This document shows, piece after piece, positions 32,569 through 41,615 of a stretch of DNA of 64,000 nt. Under the pieces are notes generated by a model. The model did no database searches. It was given only the letters and a program-made list of their open reading frames with translations, and was not told where the DNA came from. Within the stretch, counting starts at the first letter, position 1. Every line of letters starts with the position of its first letter. The DNA is from Nocardioides astragali (GTDB lineage Bacteria; Actinomycetota; Actinomycetes; Propionibacteriales; Nocardioidaceae), in assembly GCF_024436375.1 (NCBI RefSeq), contig NZ_JAFMZM010000002.1, positions 496,001 to 560,000 on the forward strand, given 5' to 3'. Position numbers and translations under genes: made by a program.

Positions 32569-33531
32569 ATGAACCCGACACCCGACTCACTGGTCCTGAC
32601 AGCCCGCACGCCTGACGACATCGCCGCCTTCGTGCCTCTGGCCCTCGGCTTCGTCCCCGAGAGATCGGTGGTGATGGTCAGCACCGGGTCTCGGGGCGGA
32701 ATGCACGCCCGGGTCGACCTCCCGCACGACCCCGACGACGTCGACGACGTGGTCGAGGCGTTGTTGCGCCCCGCTCGCCTCAACGGCGTGCGGGAGGTCA
32801 TCGTGGTCGTCTACGACGACGACACCACGGTTGCGGACGAGGCCGCGTGGTCGATCCACGAGGAGTTCACGGCCGCCGGCATCGGGGTCCGCGACGTGCT
32901 GCGGGTCCACGACGACCACTGGTACGCCGTGCTCCCGGGCGCCCCGGTCGCCGCCTACCGAGGTGTCCGCTTCGCCCTCGCGGACCACCGGTTCACCGCA
33001 CAGAGCGTCTTCGACGGTCGCGTCACCCACGCGAGCCGCGAGGCGCTGCGGGCCACGATCGCGCCCGATGCGGCGTCCGCGCGGCTCCTGGAGCCCGACC
33101 TCGCGGGGGCGCACCCGCTCCCCGCCGGCGCGCTCGCAGCCCTGGTCCGCCGCCACCTGCAGCAGGGCACCACCTTCTCGCGCCCCGAGCTCGCCTCCGT
33201 CGCCGTGACGGTGACGGCCGGGGACGGACGCGACGAGGCGTGGGTGTGGCTCTCCCGCAGCGAGGCACGCCGCGCGGTCGACCTCTGGTCGGACGCCGTG
33301 CGACGGCTGCCCTGCGCCCACGTGGCCGCTCCGGCCGCGATCCTGGCCTTCGCGGCATGGCTGGTCGGCGACGGTGCCCTCGCGTGGTGTGCCGTCGACC
33401 GCTGCCGCGACGCCGAGCCCGCCCACTCGCTGGCCGGCCTCGTGGCGCAGCTGCTGGAGGCCGCCACCCCACCCGACACCTGGGAGGTGCTGCGCCCGCA
33501 GGTCCCCGGGACGGCGGATCCCGCAGCCTGA
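32569..33531 (+). CDS. DUF4192 family protein
   Basis: A 320-residue actinobacterial protein of unknown role. The family's start, TARTPDDIAAFVPLALGFVPERSVVMVS, is followed by an alpha/beta core (REVIVVVYDDDTT, GVRDVLRVHDDHWYAVLPG) and a helical C-terminal half ending in AAPAAILAFAAWLVGDGALAWCAVDRC. No enzyme motif is apparent. ATG 32569 has a GGGGAG ribosome site about 11 nt upstream. It diverges from dinB across 178 bases that contain two DnaA-box-like nonamers. Confidence 0.88.
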   Translation: MNPTPDSLVLTARTPDDIAAFVPLALGFVPERSVVMVSTGSRGGMHARVDLPHDPDDVDDVVEALLRPARLNGVREVIVVVYDDDTTVADEAAWSIHEEFTAAGIGVRDVLRVHDDHWYAVLPGAPVAAYRGVRFALADHRFTAQSVFDGRVTHASREALRATIAPDAASARLLEPDLAGAHPLPAGALAALVRRHLQQGTTFSRPELASVAVTVTAGDGRDEAWVWLSRSEARRAVDLWSDAVRRLPCAHVAAPAAILAFAAWLVGDGALAWCAVDRCRDAEPAHSLAGLVAQLLEAATPPDTWEVLRPQVPGTADPAA

Positions 33532-33584
33532 GACCCCCCTTCGAGGCGGTTCCCGCCGAGTCCCGCCGTGACTAGGGTGCGCTC

Positions 33585-35048
33585 ATGGGTGAAGAGGTCG
33601 CGCAACAGGAGTTCAGCCGGGCCGACCGGACACGGCATCGCGAGAAGGTGCGACGCAACCTCGACGTCTTCGCCCGGATGCTCCGCGAGGCACGCTTCGA
33701 CACCGACGACCCGATGACCGGCCTGGAGATGGAGCTCAACCTCATCGACGAGGTGGGGGATCCGGCCCTCAAGAACGCCGAGGTCCTCGAGGCGATCGCC
33801 GATCCCGACTTCCAGACCGAGCTCGGCCAGTTCAACATCGAGATCAACCTCGCCCCGGCCAAGCTGCGCGAGGGCGGCCTCGCCCGCTTCGAGGAGAGCC
33901 TGCGTCGCTCGCTCAACGACGCGGAGGAGAAGGCGGCCCAGGTCGGCGCGCACCAGGTGATGATCGGAATCCTGCCGACGCTGGCCGAGGGACACATGAA
34001 CCCCTCCTCCCTCAGCGCCAACCCGCGCTACAAGCTGCTCTCCGAGCAGATCCTCGCCGCGCGCGGTGAGGACATCACGATCAGCATCTCCGGGCGCGAA
34101 CGGCTCACCACCACCGCGGACTCGATCGTCCCCGAGGCTGCCTGCACCAGCACCCAGTTCCACGTCCAGACCTCGCCCGACCAGTTCGCCGCCTACTGGA
34201 ACGCCGCCCAGGCCATCGCCGGGATCCAGGTGGCGGTGTCCGCCAACTCGCCGTTCCTCCTCGGCAAGGAGCTGTGGCGCGAGACGCGCATCCCGCTCTT
34301 CGAGCAGGCGACCGACACCCGCAGCGAGGAGCTCAAGGCCCAAGGCGTCCGGCCGCGGGTGTGGTTCGGCGAGCGGTGGATCACCTCGGTGTTCGACCTC
34401 TTCGAGGAGAACGTGCGCTACTTCCCGGCTCTCCTCCCGGTGACCGACGAGGAGGACCCGCTCGCGGTGCTCGAGGGCGGTGGCACGCCCACCCTCCACG
34501 AGCTGCGGCTCCACAACGGCACCATCTACCGCTGGAACCGCCCGGTCTACGACATCGCCGACGGTGTGCCCCACCTGCGCGTGGAGAACCGGTTGCTCGC
34601 GGCGGGTCCGACCGTGGCCGACACGATCGCCAACGCCGCCCTCTGGTTCGGCCTGATCCGGTTCCTCGCCGAGAGCGAGCGACCGCTGTGGTCGCAGATG
34701 TCCTTCTCCGCCGCCGAGGAGAACTTCCACGTGGGCGCGCAGATGGGAGTGGATGCCCAGGTCTACTGGCCCGGGGTCGGACAGGTCCGCGCCACCGAGC
34801 TGGTGCTCCGCCGGCTGCTGCCGATGGCCCAGGCCGGTCTCGACGCCTGGGGAGTGCCCGCGGAGGAGAGCGACCGCTACCTCGGCATCATCGAACAGCG
34901 GTGCCTCCAGGAGACCAGCGGAGCCGCGTGGTTCGTCGAGCGCGTCCGCGAGCGCGGGGGAGAGGACCGCTACGACGCGCTCCGCGCGACGTTGCTCGAC
35001 TACCGGGACCGGATGCACAGCAACGAGCCGGTGCACCTCTGGGACTGA
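33585..35048 (+). CDS. Glutamate-cysteine ligase family (GCS2) protein
   Basis: A 487-residue ATP-dependent carboxylate-amine ligase of the GCS2 superfamily. The metal- and glutamate-binding strands are GLEMELNLID and GQFNIEINLAP. TSTQFHVQTSPDQFAAYWNAAQA, VSANSPFLLGKELW and RVENRLLAAGPTVADTIANAAL follow. Classical members make gamma-glutamylcysteine, but actinobacteria use mycothiol and several GCS2 paralogues have other or unknown roles, so the product is left open. ATG 33585 is 6 nt after TAGGGT (33573-33578), a leaderless start. Confidence 0.85.
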   Translation: MGEEVAQQEFSRADRTRHREKVRRNLDVFARMLREARFDTDDPMTGLEMELNLIDEVGDPALKNAEVLEAIADPDFQTELGQFNIEINLAPAKLREGGLARFEESLRRSLNDAEEKAAQVGAHQVMIGILPTLAEGHMNPSSLSANPRYKLLSEQILAARGEDITISISGRERLTTTADSIVPEAACTSTQFHVQTSPDQFAAYWNAAQAIAGIQVAVSANSPFLLGKELWRETRIPLFEQATDTRSEELKAQGVRPRVWFGERWITSVFDLFEENVRYFPALLPVTDEEDPLAVLEGGGTPTLHELRLHNGTIYRWNRPVYDIADGVPHLRVENRLLAAGPTVADTIANAALWFGLIRFLAESERPLWSQMSFSAAEENFHVGAQMGVDAQVYWPGVGQVRATELVLRRLLPMAQAGLDAWGVPAEESDRYLGIIEQRCLQETSGAAWFVERVRERGGEDRYDALRATLLDYRDRMHSNEPVHLWD

Positions 35049-35063
35049 CGCACGCCTCGGTCC

Positions 35064-35528
35064 CTACCCGGTGGTGCGCCGCAGCCGCCGCCACTCACGG
35101 CGTACGTCGCTGACGGGGTCGAACCACCCTCGGCGGGTGACGACGACGAGCCCGAGCGGACTGCCGAGGGCGGCGCAGGCCCACGTCGTGGGGCCGAGCC
35201 ACCGCAGGTCGTCGTCGTGCGGGGTGAGCTCACCGGGTCGGGTCAGCCACAGACAAGGTCGTGGCGTGAACCTCGCGGCCTGTCGCAGCAGGGACAGCGC
35301 CACGTCTGCGCGCAGGCCGGCATCGGCGAGGACCGGATCCTCGACGTGACGGACGCTGCATCCGGGCTCCCCGGCGTGGAGGGCCGTCGGGAAGCGTCGC
35401 CGGCGCTCGCCCTCGACCAGCTGGAGCGTGGCAGCCCGCAGCACGCGGTGGGTGTGTCGGTCGATGGGTGCCTGGAGTGCCACGCCCTCACCCTGCCGCA
35501 GGTGCGCCGCGGCAACCCGCCTCTCCAC
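35064..35528 (-). CDS. Hypothetical protein, 154 residues
   Basis: Family not recognised. The frame has strong third-position GC and a plausible protein pattern: an N-terminal basic region, then DAGLRADVALSLLRQAARF, RPCLWLTRPGELTPHDDDLRWLGPT, and ALGSPLGLVVVTRRGWFDP, ending RREWRRLRRTTG. It looks like a small cytosolic alpha/beta protein. GTG 35528 is the furthest upstream start and has no clear ribosome site, so the start is uncertain. It lies convergent to the GCS2 gene, 15 bases apart, and divergent from the stress-protein gene. Confidence 0.6.
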   Translation of the reverse strand: MERRVAAAHLRQGEGVALQAPIDRHTHRVLRAATLQLVEGERRRRFPTALHAGEPGCSVRHVEDPVLADAGLRADVALSLLRQAARFTPRPCLWLTRPGELTPHDDDLRWLGPTTWACAALGSPLGLVVVTRRGWFDPVSDVRREWRRLRRTTG

Positions 35529-35609
35529 AGGCTGCCCAAGGCAGCCGGTTTCCGTTACGGTGCCAGCAGGCCAACGGCGGAGGAAGCTGTGGCCACGAGA
35601 GGAGACACC

Positions 35610-36011
35610 ATGGGCACCGTTGTCGTCGGATACGTCCCCAAGCCGGAGGGCGAAGCCGCCCTGAGCGCCGGTATCAACGAGGCGAAGCTGCGCGGCAGCA
35701 AGCTCGTCGTGGTGAACTCACACCGCGGGGGTCAGGAGTTCGACGGTCCCAAGGCGCGGGCTGCGGAGGACGACCTCGCCGGCATCAAGGCGACCCTGGA
35801 GGAATCCGGCGTCGAGCACGACATCCGCCAGCTGGTGCGCGGGTTCGAGCCGGCCGAGGACCTGATCAGCATCGCCGAGGCCAACAACGCCGAGCTGTTG
35901 GTCATCGGGCTGCGCCGCCGCTCTCCGGTGGGCAAGCTCATCCTGGGCAGCAACGCCCAGCGCGTCCTCCTCGACGCCCCCTGCCCGGTCCTGGCGGTCA
36001 AGGCGCAGTAG
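35610..36011 (+). CDS. Universal stress protein (UspA family)
   Basis: A 133-residue single Usp domain. It starts MGTVVVGYVPKPEGEAAL, the nucleotide-binding strand. The ATP-type signature appears as GLRRRSPVGKLILGSNAQRVLLDAPCPVLAV (G-2x-G-9x-G-S/T pattern), so it probably binds ATP. ATG 35610 is preceded by GAGAGGAGA, a good ribosome site. These proteins modulate survival under stress; partners are unknown. Confidence 0.9.
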   Translation: MGTVVVGYVPKPEGEAALSAGINEAKLRGSKLVVVNSHRGGQEFDGPKARAAEDDLAGIKATLEESGVEHDIRQLVRGFEPAEDLISIAEANNAELLVIGLRRRSPVGKLILGSNAQRVLLDAPCPVLAVKAQ

Positions 36012-36051
36012 ACGGCACCTCGCCTCATGGATCGTGCGCGATGATGGGTGC

Positions 36052-36618
36052 ATGGGTATCCAGATCACCGGCGACGCCACCGCCGACAAGGTTCTCGACG
36101 ACTCGGCCTTCGCCCTGCTTGCCGGCATGATGCTCGACCAGCAGTACCCGATGGAGCACGCCTTCCGCGGTCCGGCGAAGGTGCTCGACCGGTTCGGCAC
36201 GTTCGCCCCGGACGCGATCGCTGCAGCCGACCCTGAGGAGTTCGCAGCGATGGCGGCGACCCCGCCGGCGATCCACCGGTTCCCGGGGTCCATGGCGGCC
36301 CGGCTCCAGGAGCTCGCTCGCATCGTGGAGGAGACCTACGGCGGGGACGCCTCCCGGCTGTGGACCGAGGCCGCCGACGGCAAGGACCTGCTCAAGCGGG
36401 TCATGGCGCTGCCCGGCTTCGGCAAGCAGAAGTCGCAGATCTTCGTGGCCCTGCTCGCCAAGCAGCTCGGCGTACGACCGGAGGGCTGGGAGGCCGTCGT
36501 GGGCGACTACGCCCTCGAGGGCCACCGCTCGGTGGCAGACGTCGTGGACGCCGACTCCCTGCAGAAGGTGCGCGACTTCAAGAAGTCCAAGAAGGCCGCC
36601 GCACGCACTTCGGGCTGA
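36052..36618 (+). CDS. HhH-GPD superfamily (base-excision-repair-like) protein
   Basis: A 188-residue protein of a small actinobacterial HhH-GPD group, often mislabelled HesB-like. The N-terminal helices FALLAGMMLDQQYPMEHAFRGP and the hairpin region RVMALPGFGKQKSQIFVALLAKQLGV resemble DNA glycosylases. No Cys cluster is present, and no catalytic Lys/Asp pair can be assigned with confidence, so glycosylase activity is uncertain. A Lys-rich tail (KKSKKAAARTSG) could contact DNA. ATG 36052 is chosen over GTG 36034, six codons upstream. Confidence 0.8.
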   Translation: MGIQITGDATADKVLDDSAFALLAGMMLDQQYPMEHAFRGPAKVLDRFGTFAPDAIAAADPEEFAAMAATPPAIHRFPGSMAARLQELARIVEETYGGDASRLWTEAADGKDLLKRVMALPGFGKQKSQIFVALLAKQLGVRPEGWEAVVGDYALEGHRSVADVVDADSLQKVRDFKKSKKAAARTSG

Positions 36619-36719
36619 CCACGTGTCGGCATGCGTGGAGGACCGTGGCAGAATGACGACGCGGCTCTTGACGTCACCGGGCCTCGCCGCGCCCCGAAGT
36701 TGCTCGACGAGAGGTGTTC

Positions 36720-38204
36720 GTGTCTTCACACGCACGCAAGTTGCTCCCCGCAGAGGTGCTGACGCACCCCTCCATCACCGCTCTGGTCGCCAGCGGCACC
36801 CCCACCGGCACCGTGTCCCCCGAGGACGTACGCCGCGCGAGTGACGAGGCAGGTGTCGAGCCCCGTCACCTGAAGGCTCTCCTCGTGCACCTGAGCGGCC
36901 TCGGCATCTCCGTCCAGCTGGACGCCGCCCCCAGCCTGCGTGCGGTGGCCGCCACCAGCAAGCGGGCCGCGACCTCCACCGCGGCCAAGAAGGCGCCGGC
37001 GAAGAAGGCTGCCGCCACGAAGGACGCCGAGGCTCCTGCGAAGAAGGCTGCGGCGAAGAAGACCACCGCCAAGAAGGCCGCGGCGAAGAGTGCTGACACC
37101 GAGGTCGTCGACCTCGGTGCGGTCGCGGCGTCGATCGGGCCGGACGGCAAGAAGATCCTGCCGGACATCCCCGACGCCGAGTTCGAGAAGGACATCGCCA
37201 AGGATCCGACGATCAAGGAGGACGAGAAGCAGGCCTTCACCGTCTCCGCGGCCGACGAGACCGACGAGCCCGAGCAGCAGGTCATGGTGGCCGGCGCCAC
37301 CGCCGACCCGGTCAAGGACTACCTCAAGCAGATCGGCAAGGTCCCGCTGCTCAACGCCGAGATGGAGGTCGAGCTGGCCAAGCGCATCGAGGCCGGCCTG
37401 TTCTCGGAGGAGAAGCTCGCCAAGGGCGGGCGGATCAGCGCCAAGATGCTCGAGGAGTACGAGTGGATCGCCGAGGACGGCAGGCGGGCCAAGAACCACC
37501 TGCTCGAGGCCAACCTCCGCCTGGTCGTCTCGCTGGCCAAGCGCTACACGGGTCGCGGCATGCTGTTCCTCGACCTCATCCAGGAGGGCAACCTCGGCCT
37601 GATCCGTGCGGTCGAGAAGTTCGACTACACCAAGGGCTACAAGTTCTCGACGTACGCCACGTGGTGGATCCGCCAGGCGATCACGCGGGCCATGGCCGAC
37701 CAGGCGCGCACCATCCGCATCCCGGTCCACATGGTCGAGGTCATCAACAAGCTCGCCCGCGTCCAGCGCCAGATGCTCCAGGACCTGGGCCGCGAGCCCA
37801 CCCCGGAGGAGCTCGCCAAGGAGCTCGACATGACCCCCGAGAAGGTCATCGAGGTCCAGAAGTACGGTCGCGAGCCCATCTCGCTGCACACGCCGCTCGG
37901 CGAGGACGGCGACTCGGAGTTCGGTGACCTCATCGAGGACTCCGAGGCGATCGTCCCGGCGGACGCGGTCTCGTTCACCCTGCTCCAGGAGCAGCTGCAC
38001 GCGGTCCTGGACACCCTGTCCGAGCGCGAGGCCGGCGTGGTGTCGATGCGCTTCGGCCTCACCGACGGCCAGCCCAAGACCCTGGACGAGATCGGCAAGG
38101 TCTACGGCGTGACCCGGGAGCGGATCCGCCAGATCGAGTCGAAGACGATGTCCAAGCTGCGGCACCCCAGCCGCTCGCAGGTCCTGCGCGACTACCTGGA
38201 CTGA
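36720..38204 (+). CDS. sigA: Principal RNA polymerase sigma factor (SigA/HrdB)
   Basis: A 494-residue group-1 sigma factor. The N-terminal 170 residues contain a compact region-1.1-like segment and a Lys/Ala/Pro linker ([14 protein letters not shown]) typical of actinobacterial principal sigmas. Region 1.2 starts [16 protein letters not shown], region 2 has [26 protein letters not shown], region 3 [16 protein letters not shown], and region 4.2 [22 protein letters not shown]. It is essential for vegetative transcription and recognises the TANNNT elements seen all over this window. GTG 36720 has GAGAGG 5-6 nt upstream; GTG 36714 is also in frame. Confidence 0.97.
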   Translation: MSSHARKLLPAEVLTHPSITALVASGTPTGTVSPEDVRRASDEAGVEPRHLKALLVHLSGLGISVQLDAAPSLRAVAATSKRAATSTAAKKAPAKKAAATKDAEAPAKKAAAKKTTAKKAAAKSADTEVVDLGAVAASIGPDGKKILPDIPDAEFEKDIAKDPTIKEDEKQAFTVSAADETDEPEQQVMVAGATADPVKDYLKQIGKVPLLNAEMEVELAKRIEAGLFSEEKLAKGGRISAKMLEEYEWIAEDGRRAKNHLLEANLRLVVSLAKRYTGRGMLFLDLIQEGNLGLIRAVEKFDYTKGYKFSTYATWWIRQAITRAMADQARTIRIPVHMVEVINKLARVQRQMLQDLGREPTPEELAKELDMTPEKVIEVQKYGREPISLHTPLGEDGDSEFGDLIEDSEAIVPADAVSFTLLQEQLHAVLDTLSEREAGVVSMRFGLTDGQPKTLDEIGKVYGVTRERIRQIESKTMSKLRHPSRSQVLRDYLD

Positions 38205-38320
38205 GGTTCTGGTCCCGGTAGTCGCTCCGGTGCAGGTCAGGAGCCTTGTCGGGGTGCTCCTGGCGACACGCTGCCCCCGCACCGCCCTTCTGGTCCTGAC
38301 TTCAGGCGAGACTGCGTGTC

Positions 38321-38524
38321 GTGAAGAACGAACCACCCATCGAGCCATCGCCCGGCCTCAAGGTCGCGGGGGTGCTGGTTTTCCTTGCCGGGGTAGCCAT
38401 GATCGCCGCTGGCGAGTTCGAGCTGCTACCTCGCGAGAGCAGTTGGCCCTACCTGATAGGCGGCGGCCTTATCGGGCTGGGATCGATCCTCCACCTGCGT
38501 GGTCGAGGCACACGTGGTACCTGA
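38321..38524 (+). CDS. Small two-helix membrane protein, 67 residues
   Basis: Predicted from GTG 38321. The product has a short polar start, then two membrane helices (VAGVLVFLAGVAMIAAGEF and WPYLIGGGLIGLGSILHL), and a basic tail (RGRGTRGT), so both ends are probably cytoplasmic. A GAGACT hexamer 7 nt before the start would fit the leaderless pattern loosely. The family is not recognised. It could be chance, but the clean helix pair argues for a real gene. Confidence 0.55.
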   Translation: MKNEPPIEPSPGLKVAGVLVFLAGVAMIAAGEFELLPRESSWPYLIGGGLIGLGSILHLRGRGTRGT

Positions 38525-38781
38525 CGTGCCCGCTCTGCGCCTGCTCGCGCAGTCCTGGCCGCTCGCCCTGCGTCGGTGACTCGCCACGACGCGGACGGCC
38601 CCGCCAATCACGGGGGGACCGGCGGGGCCTCGACCGCGTGCCCCCACTTCGGTCGTGTCGGTCGGTACCCCGACACGTGGATTCCATCCCTCGGCACCGC
38701 CCGAAGGGCTACGAGCCCGCTCGACGCGCGGGCGCTCATGCTCCCGCGCCTGGCTGTCTCCACACCCCGCTACGGTGAGGC
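38525..38781. other. Gene-free interval with one hairpin
   Basis: No gene is supported. CGTGTCGG (38654-38661) and CCGACACG (38670-38677) form a perfect 8-bp stem with an 8-nt loop. TACGGT at 38771-38776 is the probable -10 of the peptidase gene that follows. Confidence 0.6.
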
Positions 38782-39789
38782 ATGGGCCGGACGCGTCGCA
38801 TCGCCATCGCCATCGCCCTGTCTGCCGTGCTCGTCCTGTCGGCCTGCTCGGGTGGCTCGCGTCCCGAGGGCCGGCCGGTGCCGGCGCCACCCGAGGTGAC
38901 GACGCAGGACCCGGAGCCGACCCCTGCGCCGGACCCTGATCCGACGTCCGGAACCGACCCGTCCCGCGACCCGGAGCCGGTCGATGCCGACGACCTCGAC
39001 CTCGACGTCGCGGTCGAGGCGGTGCGGCACCTGGCCGGGACGATCGGGCCGCGCGAGGCCACCGGGGAGTCGTACGCCCGCGCCGCCGACTGGGTCGCTC
39101 GCTCCTTCACCCGGATGGGCTTCGAGGTCACGCGCCAGCCCGTCGACGTACCTGCCGGGGTGTCGTGGGGGGTGCCGGTCCCTGCCGGTCCGTCCGAGAA
39201 CGTGGTGGCCACGAGCCCCGGGTTCGACCCCGCCGAGCCCCACCTCATCGTGGGCGCGCACCTCGACACCGTGCCGCAGGCACCTGGGGCCGAGGACAAC
39301 GCCTCGGGGATCGGGGTCGTCCTGGCGGTGGCCGACGCCGTGTCCGCGGGCAGGACGCGACTGCCGGTGGTCTTCGTCGCCTTCGGGGCCGAGGAGCCAC
39401 GAGGCATGTTCGACGACGACCACCACTACGGCTCGCGGCAGTACGTCGCGGGGCTCACGTCGCAGCAGCGGGGAGCCCTCCGTGGCATGGTCTCCCTGGA
39501 TCGCGTCGGCGTCGGGGGAGCGGTGCCGGTCGGGTCCGCCGGGGACTCCGACCCGGTGCAGGCCAGCCTGCTCGCGACCGCCCGTCGGCTGGGGATCCCG
39601 GCTGTCGCCGATCCGGGCCAGCGCAGCAGCGACCACTGGTCGTTCGTGCGTGCTGGCCTGCCCGGCGTCCGCCTCGGCTCGACGTCCTACGCGGCCTACC
39701 ACTCAGCGGGCGACATCGCGGCCGTCGTGCAGCCCGCCCAGCTCGAGCGGGTCGGCCGGGTCCTCCTGGAGTGGCTGGCGCCGCGCTGA
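38782..39789 (+). CDS. M28 family zinc aminopeptidase-like lipoprotein
   Basis: A 335-residue exported lipoprotein: signal with lipobox LSAC (Cys about residue 22), a Pro/Asp/Glu linker to residue about 70, then an M28 metallopeptidase domain. All metal ligands can be traced: His and Asp in VGAHLDTVP, Asp in GAEDNASG, the catalytic Glu pair in FGAEEPRG, Asp in VSLDRVG, and the late His in AYHSAGD. It likely trims peptides outside the cell. ATG 38782 sits 5 nt after TACGGT. Confidence 0.9.
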   Translation: MGRTRRIAIAIALSAVLVLSACSGGSRPEGRPVPAPPEVTTQDPEPTPAPDPDPTSGTDPSRDPEPVDADDLDLDVAVEAVRHLAGTIGPREATGESYARAADWVARSFTRMGFEVTRQPVDVPAGVSWGVPVPAGPSENVVATSPGFDPAEPHLIVGAHLDTVPQAPGAEDNASGIGVVLAVADAVSAGRTRLPVVFVAFGAEEPRGMFDDDHHYGSRQYVAGLTSQQRGALRGMVSLDRVGVGGAVPVGSAGDSDPVQASLLATARRLGIPAVADPGQRSSDHWSFVRAGLPGVRLGSTSYAAYHSAGDIAAVVQPAQLERVGRVLLEWLAPR

Positions 39790-39805
39790 CCTCCGGCACC
39801 GATCC

Positions 39806-40933
39806 TCACCGGGTGAGGCCGGAGCACTCCCGCAGGTCCTGCCGCTCCGCCCGGAACTCTGCGGCCGCGTCACCGGCGAGCGCTGCGGGCAGGCCGTCCG
39901 TGCCGATGGCCGCCGGCCACCACGAGGAGCGGACGACCCGAGCCCGGCCGGATCGCGCGGCCGGTGGTCGCACGGTCAGGGTGAGCACTCCGGTGCGCGA
40001 GGTGGCGCCGGTGCCGGGGGAGTACCACGCGAAGTTGCCCAGTCCGTAGGCGACGTAGCCCTCCTGGAGCCGCCCGTCGCCCTGCAGCTGGTGGGCGTGG
40101 CTCCCCACGACGACGTCCGCACCGGCTCCGACGAGTCGACCGGCGATGCGGCGCTGGTCGGGCGAGGGACAGCTCTCGCCCTGGATGCCCCAGTGGAGGT
40201 AGACCACGACGACGTCGGCCGTCTCGTCGGCATGGCGCACCGCGGAGAGGAGCCGGGACGGGGCCGTCGCGTCGGCGATGCCCGACCGGGTGCGGGTGGC
40301 CGCCCAGTGGCCGGTGGGGTCGGCGGTGGGGTCTTGGTCGGCGAGCGAGGCGGCCAGCGTTGCGACGACGGTGTCGCCGACCTCGGTGAGCGCGGGCAGG
40401 AACGCCTGCTGCTGGTCGCTGCCGATCCCGATGACGGAGAGCGGAGGATCCGCCTCGCCAGCGGCGCGGACGGCGCGCATCGTGCTTGGCAGCCGGGCGC
40501 GGCCGAAGTCGAGCGCGTGGTTGTTGGCCATGCTGGCCACGTCGACACCTGCGTGGGTCAGCGCGTCGAAGGCCTCCCGACCGGCGGAGAACGTGAAGCG
40601 CTTGCCGGGCTCGGGGCTGCCGCCGGTGCCGACGGACGTCTCCAGGTTGACGATCGCGAGATCGGCGGCGGCGAGGGCTGCAGTGGCTGGTGCGAGCGCG
40701 GTCGACGGGTCGCGCAGGCGGTCGGCCAGGACCCCCTCGAAGTGGATGTCGCCGGCGAAGGCGAGGCGTACGGGCTCCCGCCGGGGCGGCTGCTTCGGCT
40801 CGGGGGACGGCGAGGTGCTGGTGGCCGACGGCGTCGGGGAAGGGGTGTGCGACGAGCGCCGGTCCTCGGTCTGAATGCAGCCGGTGAGGGCGAGCGCCAG
40901 CACGACCGGGCACCAGCGGACCCATGACGGCAT
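39806..40933 (-). CDS. CapA-family (poly-gamma-glutamate synthesis-type) lipoprotein
   Basis: A 375-residue protein with lipobox LTGC (Cys about 19), a Ser/Pro linker, and a PGA_cap metallophosphoesterase-like domain. The family motifs are LAFAGDIHFEG, LAIVNLETSVG, VASMANNHALDFG, VVYLHWGIQGE and VVGSHAHQLQG. Only this one member of the capsule-synthesis set is present, so it is likely a stand-alone surface protein. Many CapA homologues outside capsule loci have unknown function. ATG 40933 has CACACT (minus strand) 7 nt upstream. Confidence 0.87.
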   Translation of the reverse strand: MPSWVRWCPVVLALALTGCIQTEDRRSSHTPSPTPSATSTSPSPEPKQPPRREPVRLAFAGDIHFEGVLADRLRDPSTALAPATAALAAADLAIVNLETSVGTGGSPEPGKRFTFSAGREAFDALTHAGVDVASMANNHALDFGRARLPSTMRAVRAAGEADPPLSVIGIGSDQQQAFLPALTEVGDTVVATLAASLADQDPTADPTGHWAATRTRSGIADATAPSRLLSAVRHADETADVVVVYLHWGIQGESCPSPDQRRIAGRLVGAGADVVVGSHAHQLQGDGRLQEGYVAYGLGNFAWYSPGTGATSRTGVLTLTVRPPAARSGRARVVRSSWWPAAIGTDGLPAALAGDAAAEFRAERQDLRECSGLTR

Positions 40934-41039
40934 GCCGAGGAGTGTGGCACGGGCGCCGTCGACGAATCAGGCGTCCGTCTGTCCGCCACCCCCACAAGTA
41001 GGTGGACGCGCGGGGGGTGAGTAGTGCCACACTCGCGTC

Positions 41040-41591
41040 ATGAGAACTCGGAGCTCACTCGCCGCCACGTCCGCCCTCGTGCTCGCCGGACTGATCGCTG
41101 CTCCCGCGCACGCGAAGTCCGCGGAGTTCTTCAGCATCGACGACCCGGCCGACGCCAGCGCGTCGCTGACCGACATCTACGGCCTCGAGGCCAACCACGG
41201 GCGCGAGAACCTCCTGGTCAAGGTGAGGTTCAACGAGCTGATGCGGTCGAGCGCCGCCGGCGTCTCGGTCTTCATCGACGCCGACCGCGACGTGAAGGGG
41301 CCCGAGTACGTCCTCAGCAGCGGCCTCGGCGACGGCACCGACTACGTCCTCACCGAGGCGGTCGCGTGGCGCGGGAGCGACGAGCGCGTCGACTGCGACT
41401 ACGAGGCGCGGCCCAAGTGGCACGCCGACGTCTTCCGCGCGGTGATCAGTCGTGACTGCTTCGACCGGGCGACGCCGGTCCGGGTGTCGGTGAAGATGGT
41501 CGACCAGGCCGACGGCTCGCACCCGGTGACGGACTGGGCGCCCAAGCGCCACCGCTGGAGCCTGCCTGTCACGTCCGGCCTCGGCGTCTGA
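41040..41591 (+). CDS. Secreted protein of unknown function, 183 residues
   Basis: A clear Sec signal peptide (MRTRSSLAATSALVLAGLIAAPAHAKSA, cleavage after AHA). The mature part is a small beta-rich domain with acidic stretches (FIDADRDVKGPEYVLS) and one Cys pair (VDCDYEARPK and ISRDCFDRATP). It resembles actinobacterial exported proteins with no assigned role. ATG 41040 is 6 nt after CACACT; it is divergent from the CapA gene, which has the same hexamer at its own start. Confidence 0.8.
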   Translation: MRTRSSLAATSALVLAGLIAAPAHAKSAEFFSIDDPADASASLTDIYGLEANHGRENLLVKVRFNELMRSSAAGVSVFIDADRDVKGPEYVLSSGLGDGTDYVLTEAVAWRGSDERVDCDYEARPKWHADVFRAVISRDCFDRATPVRVSVKMVDQADGSHPVTDWAPKRHRWSLPVTSGLGV

Positions 41592-41615
41592 GCCCTTCCG
41601 GCCCGGGCACGGCCC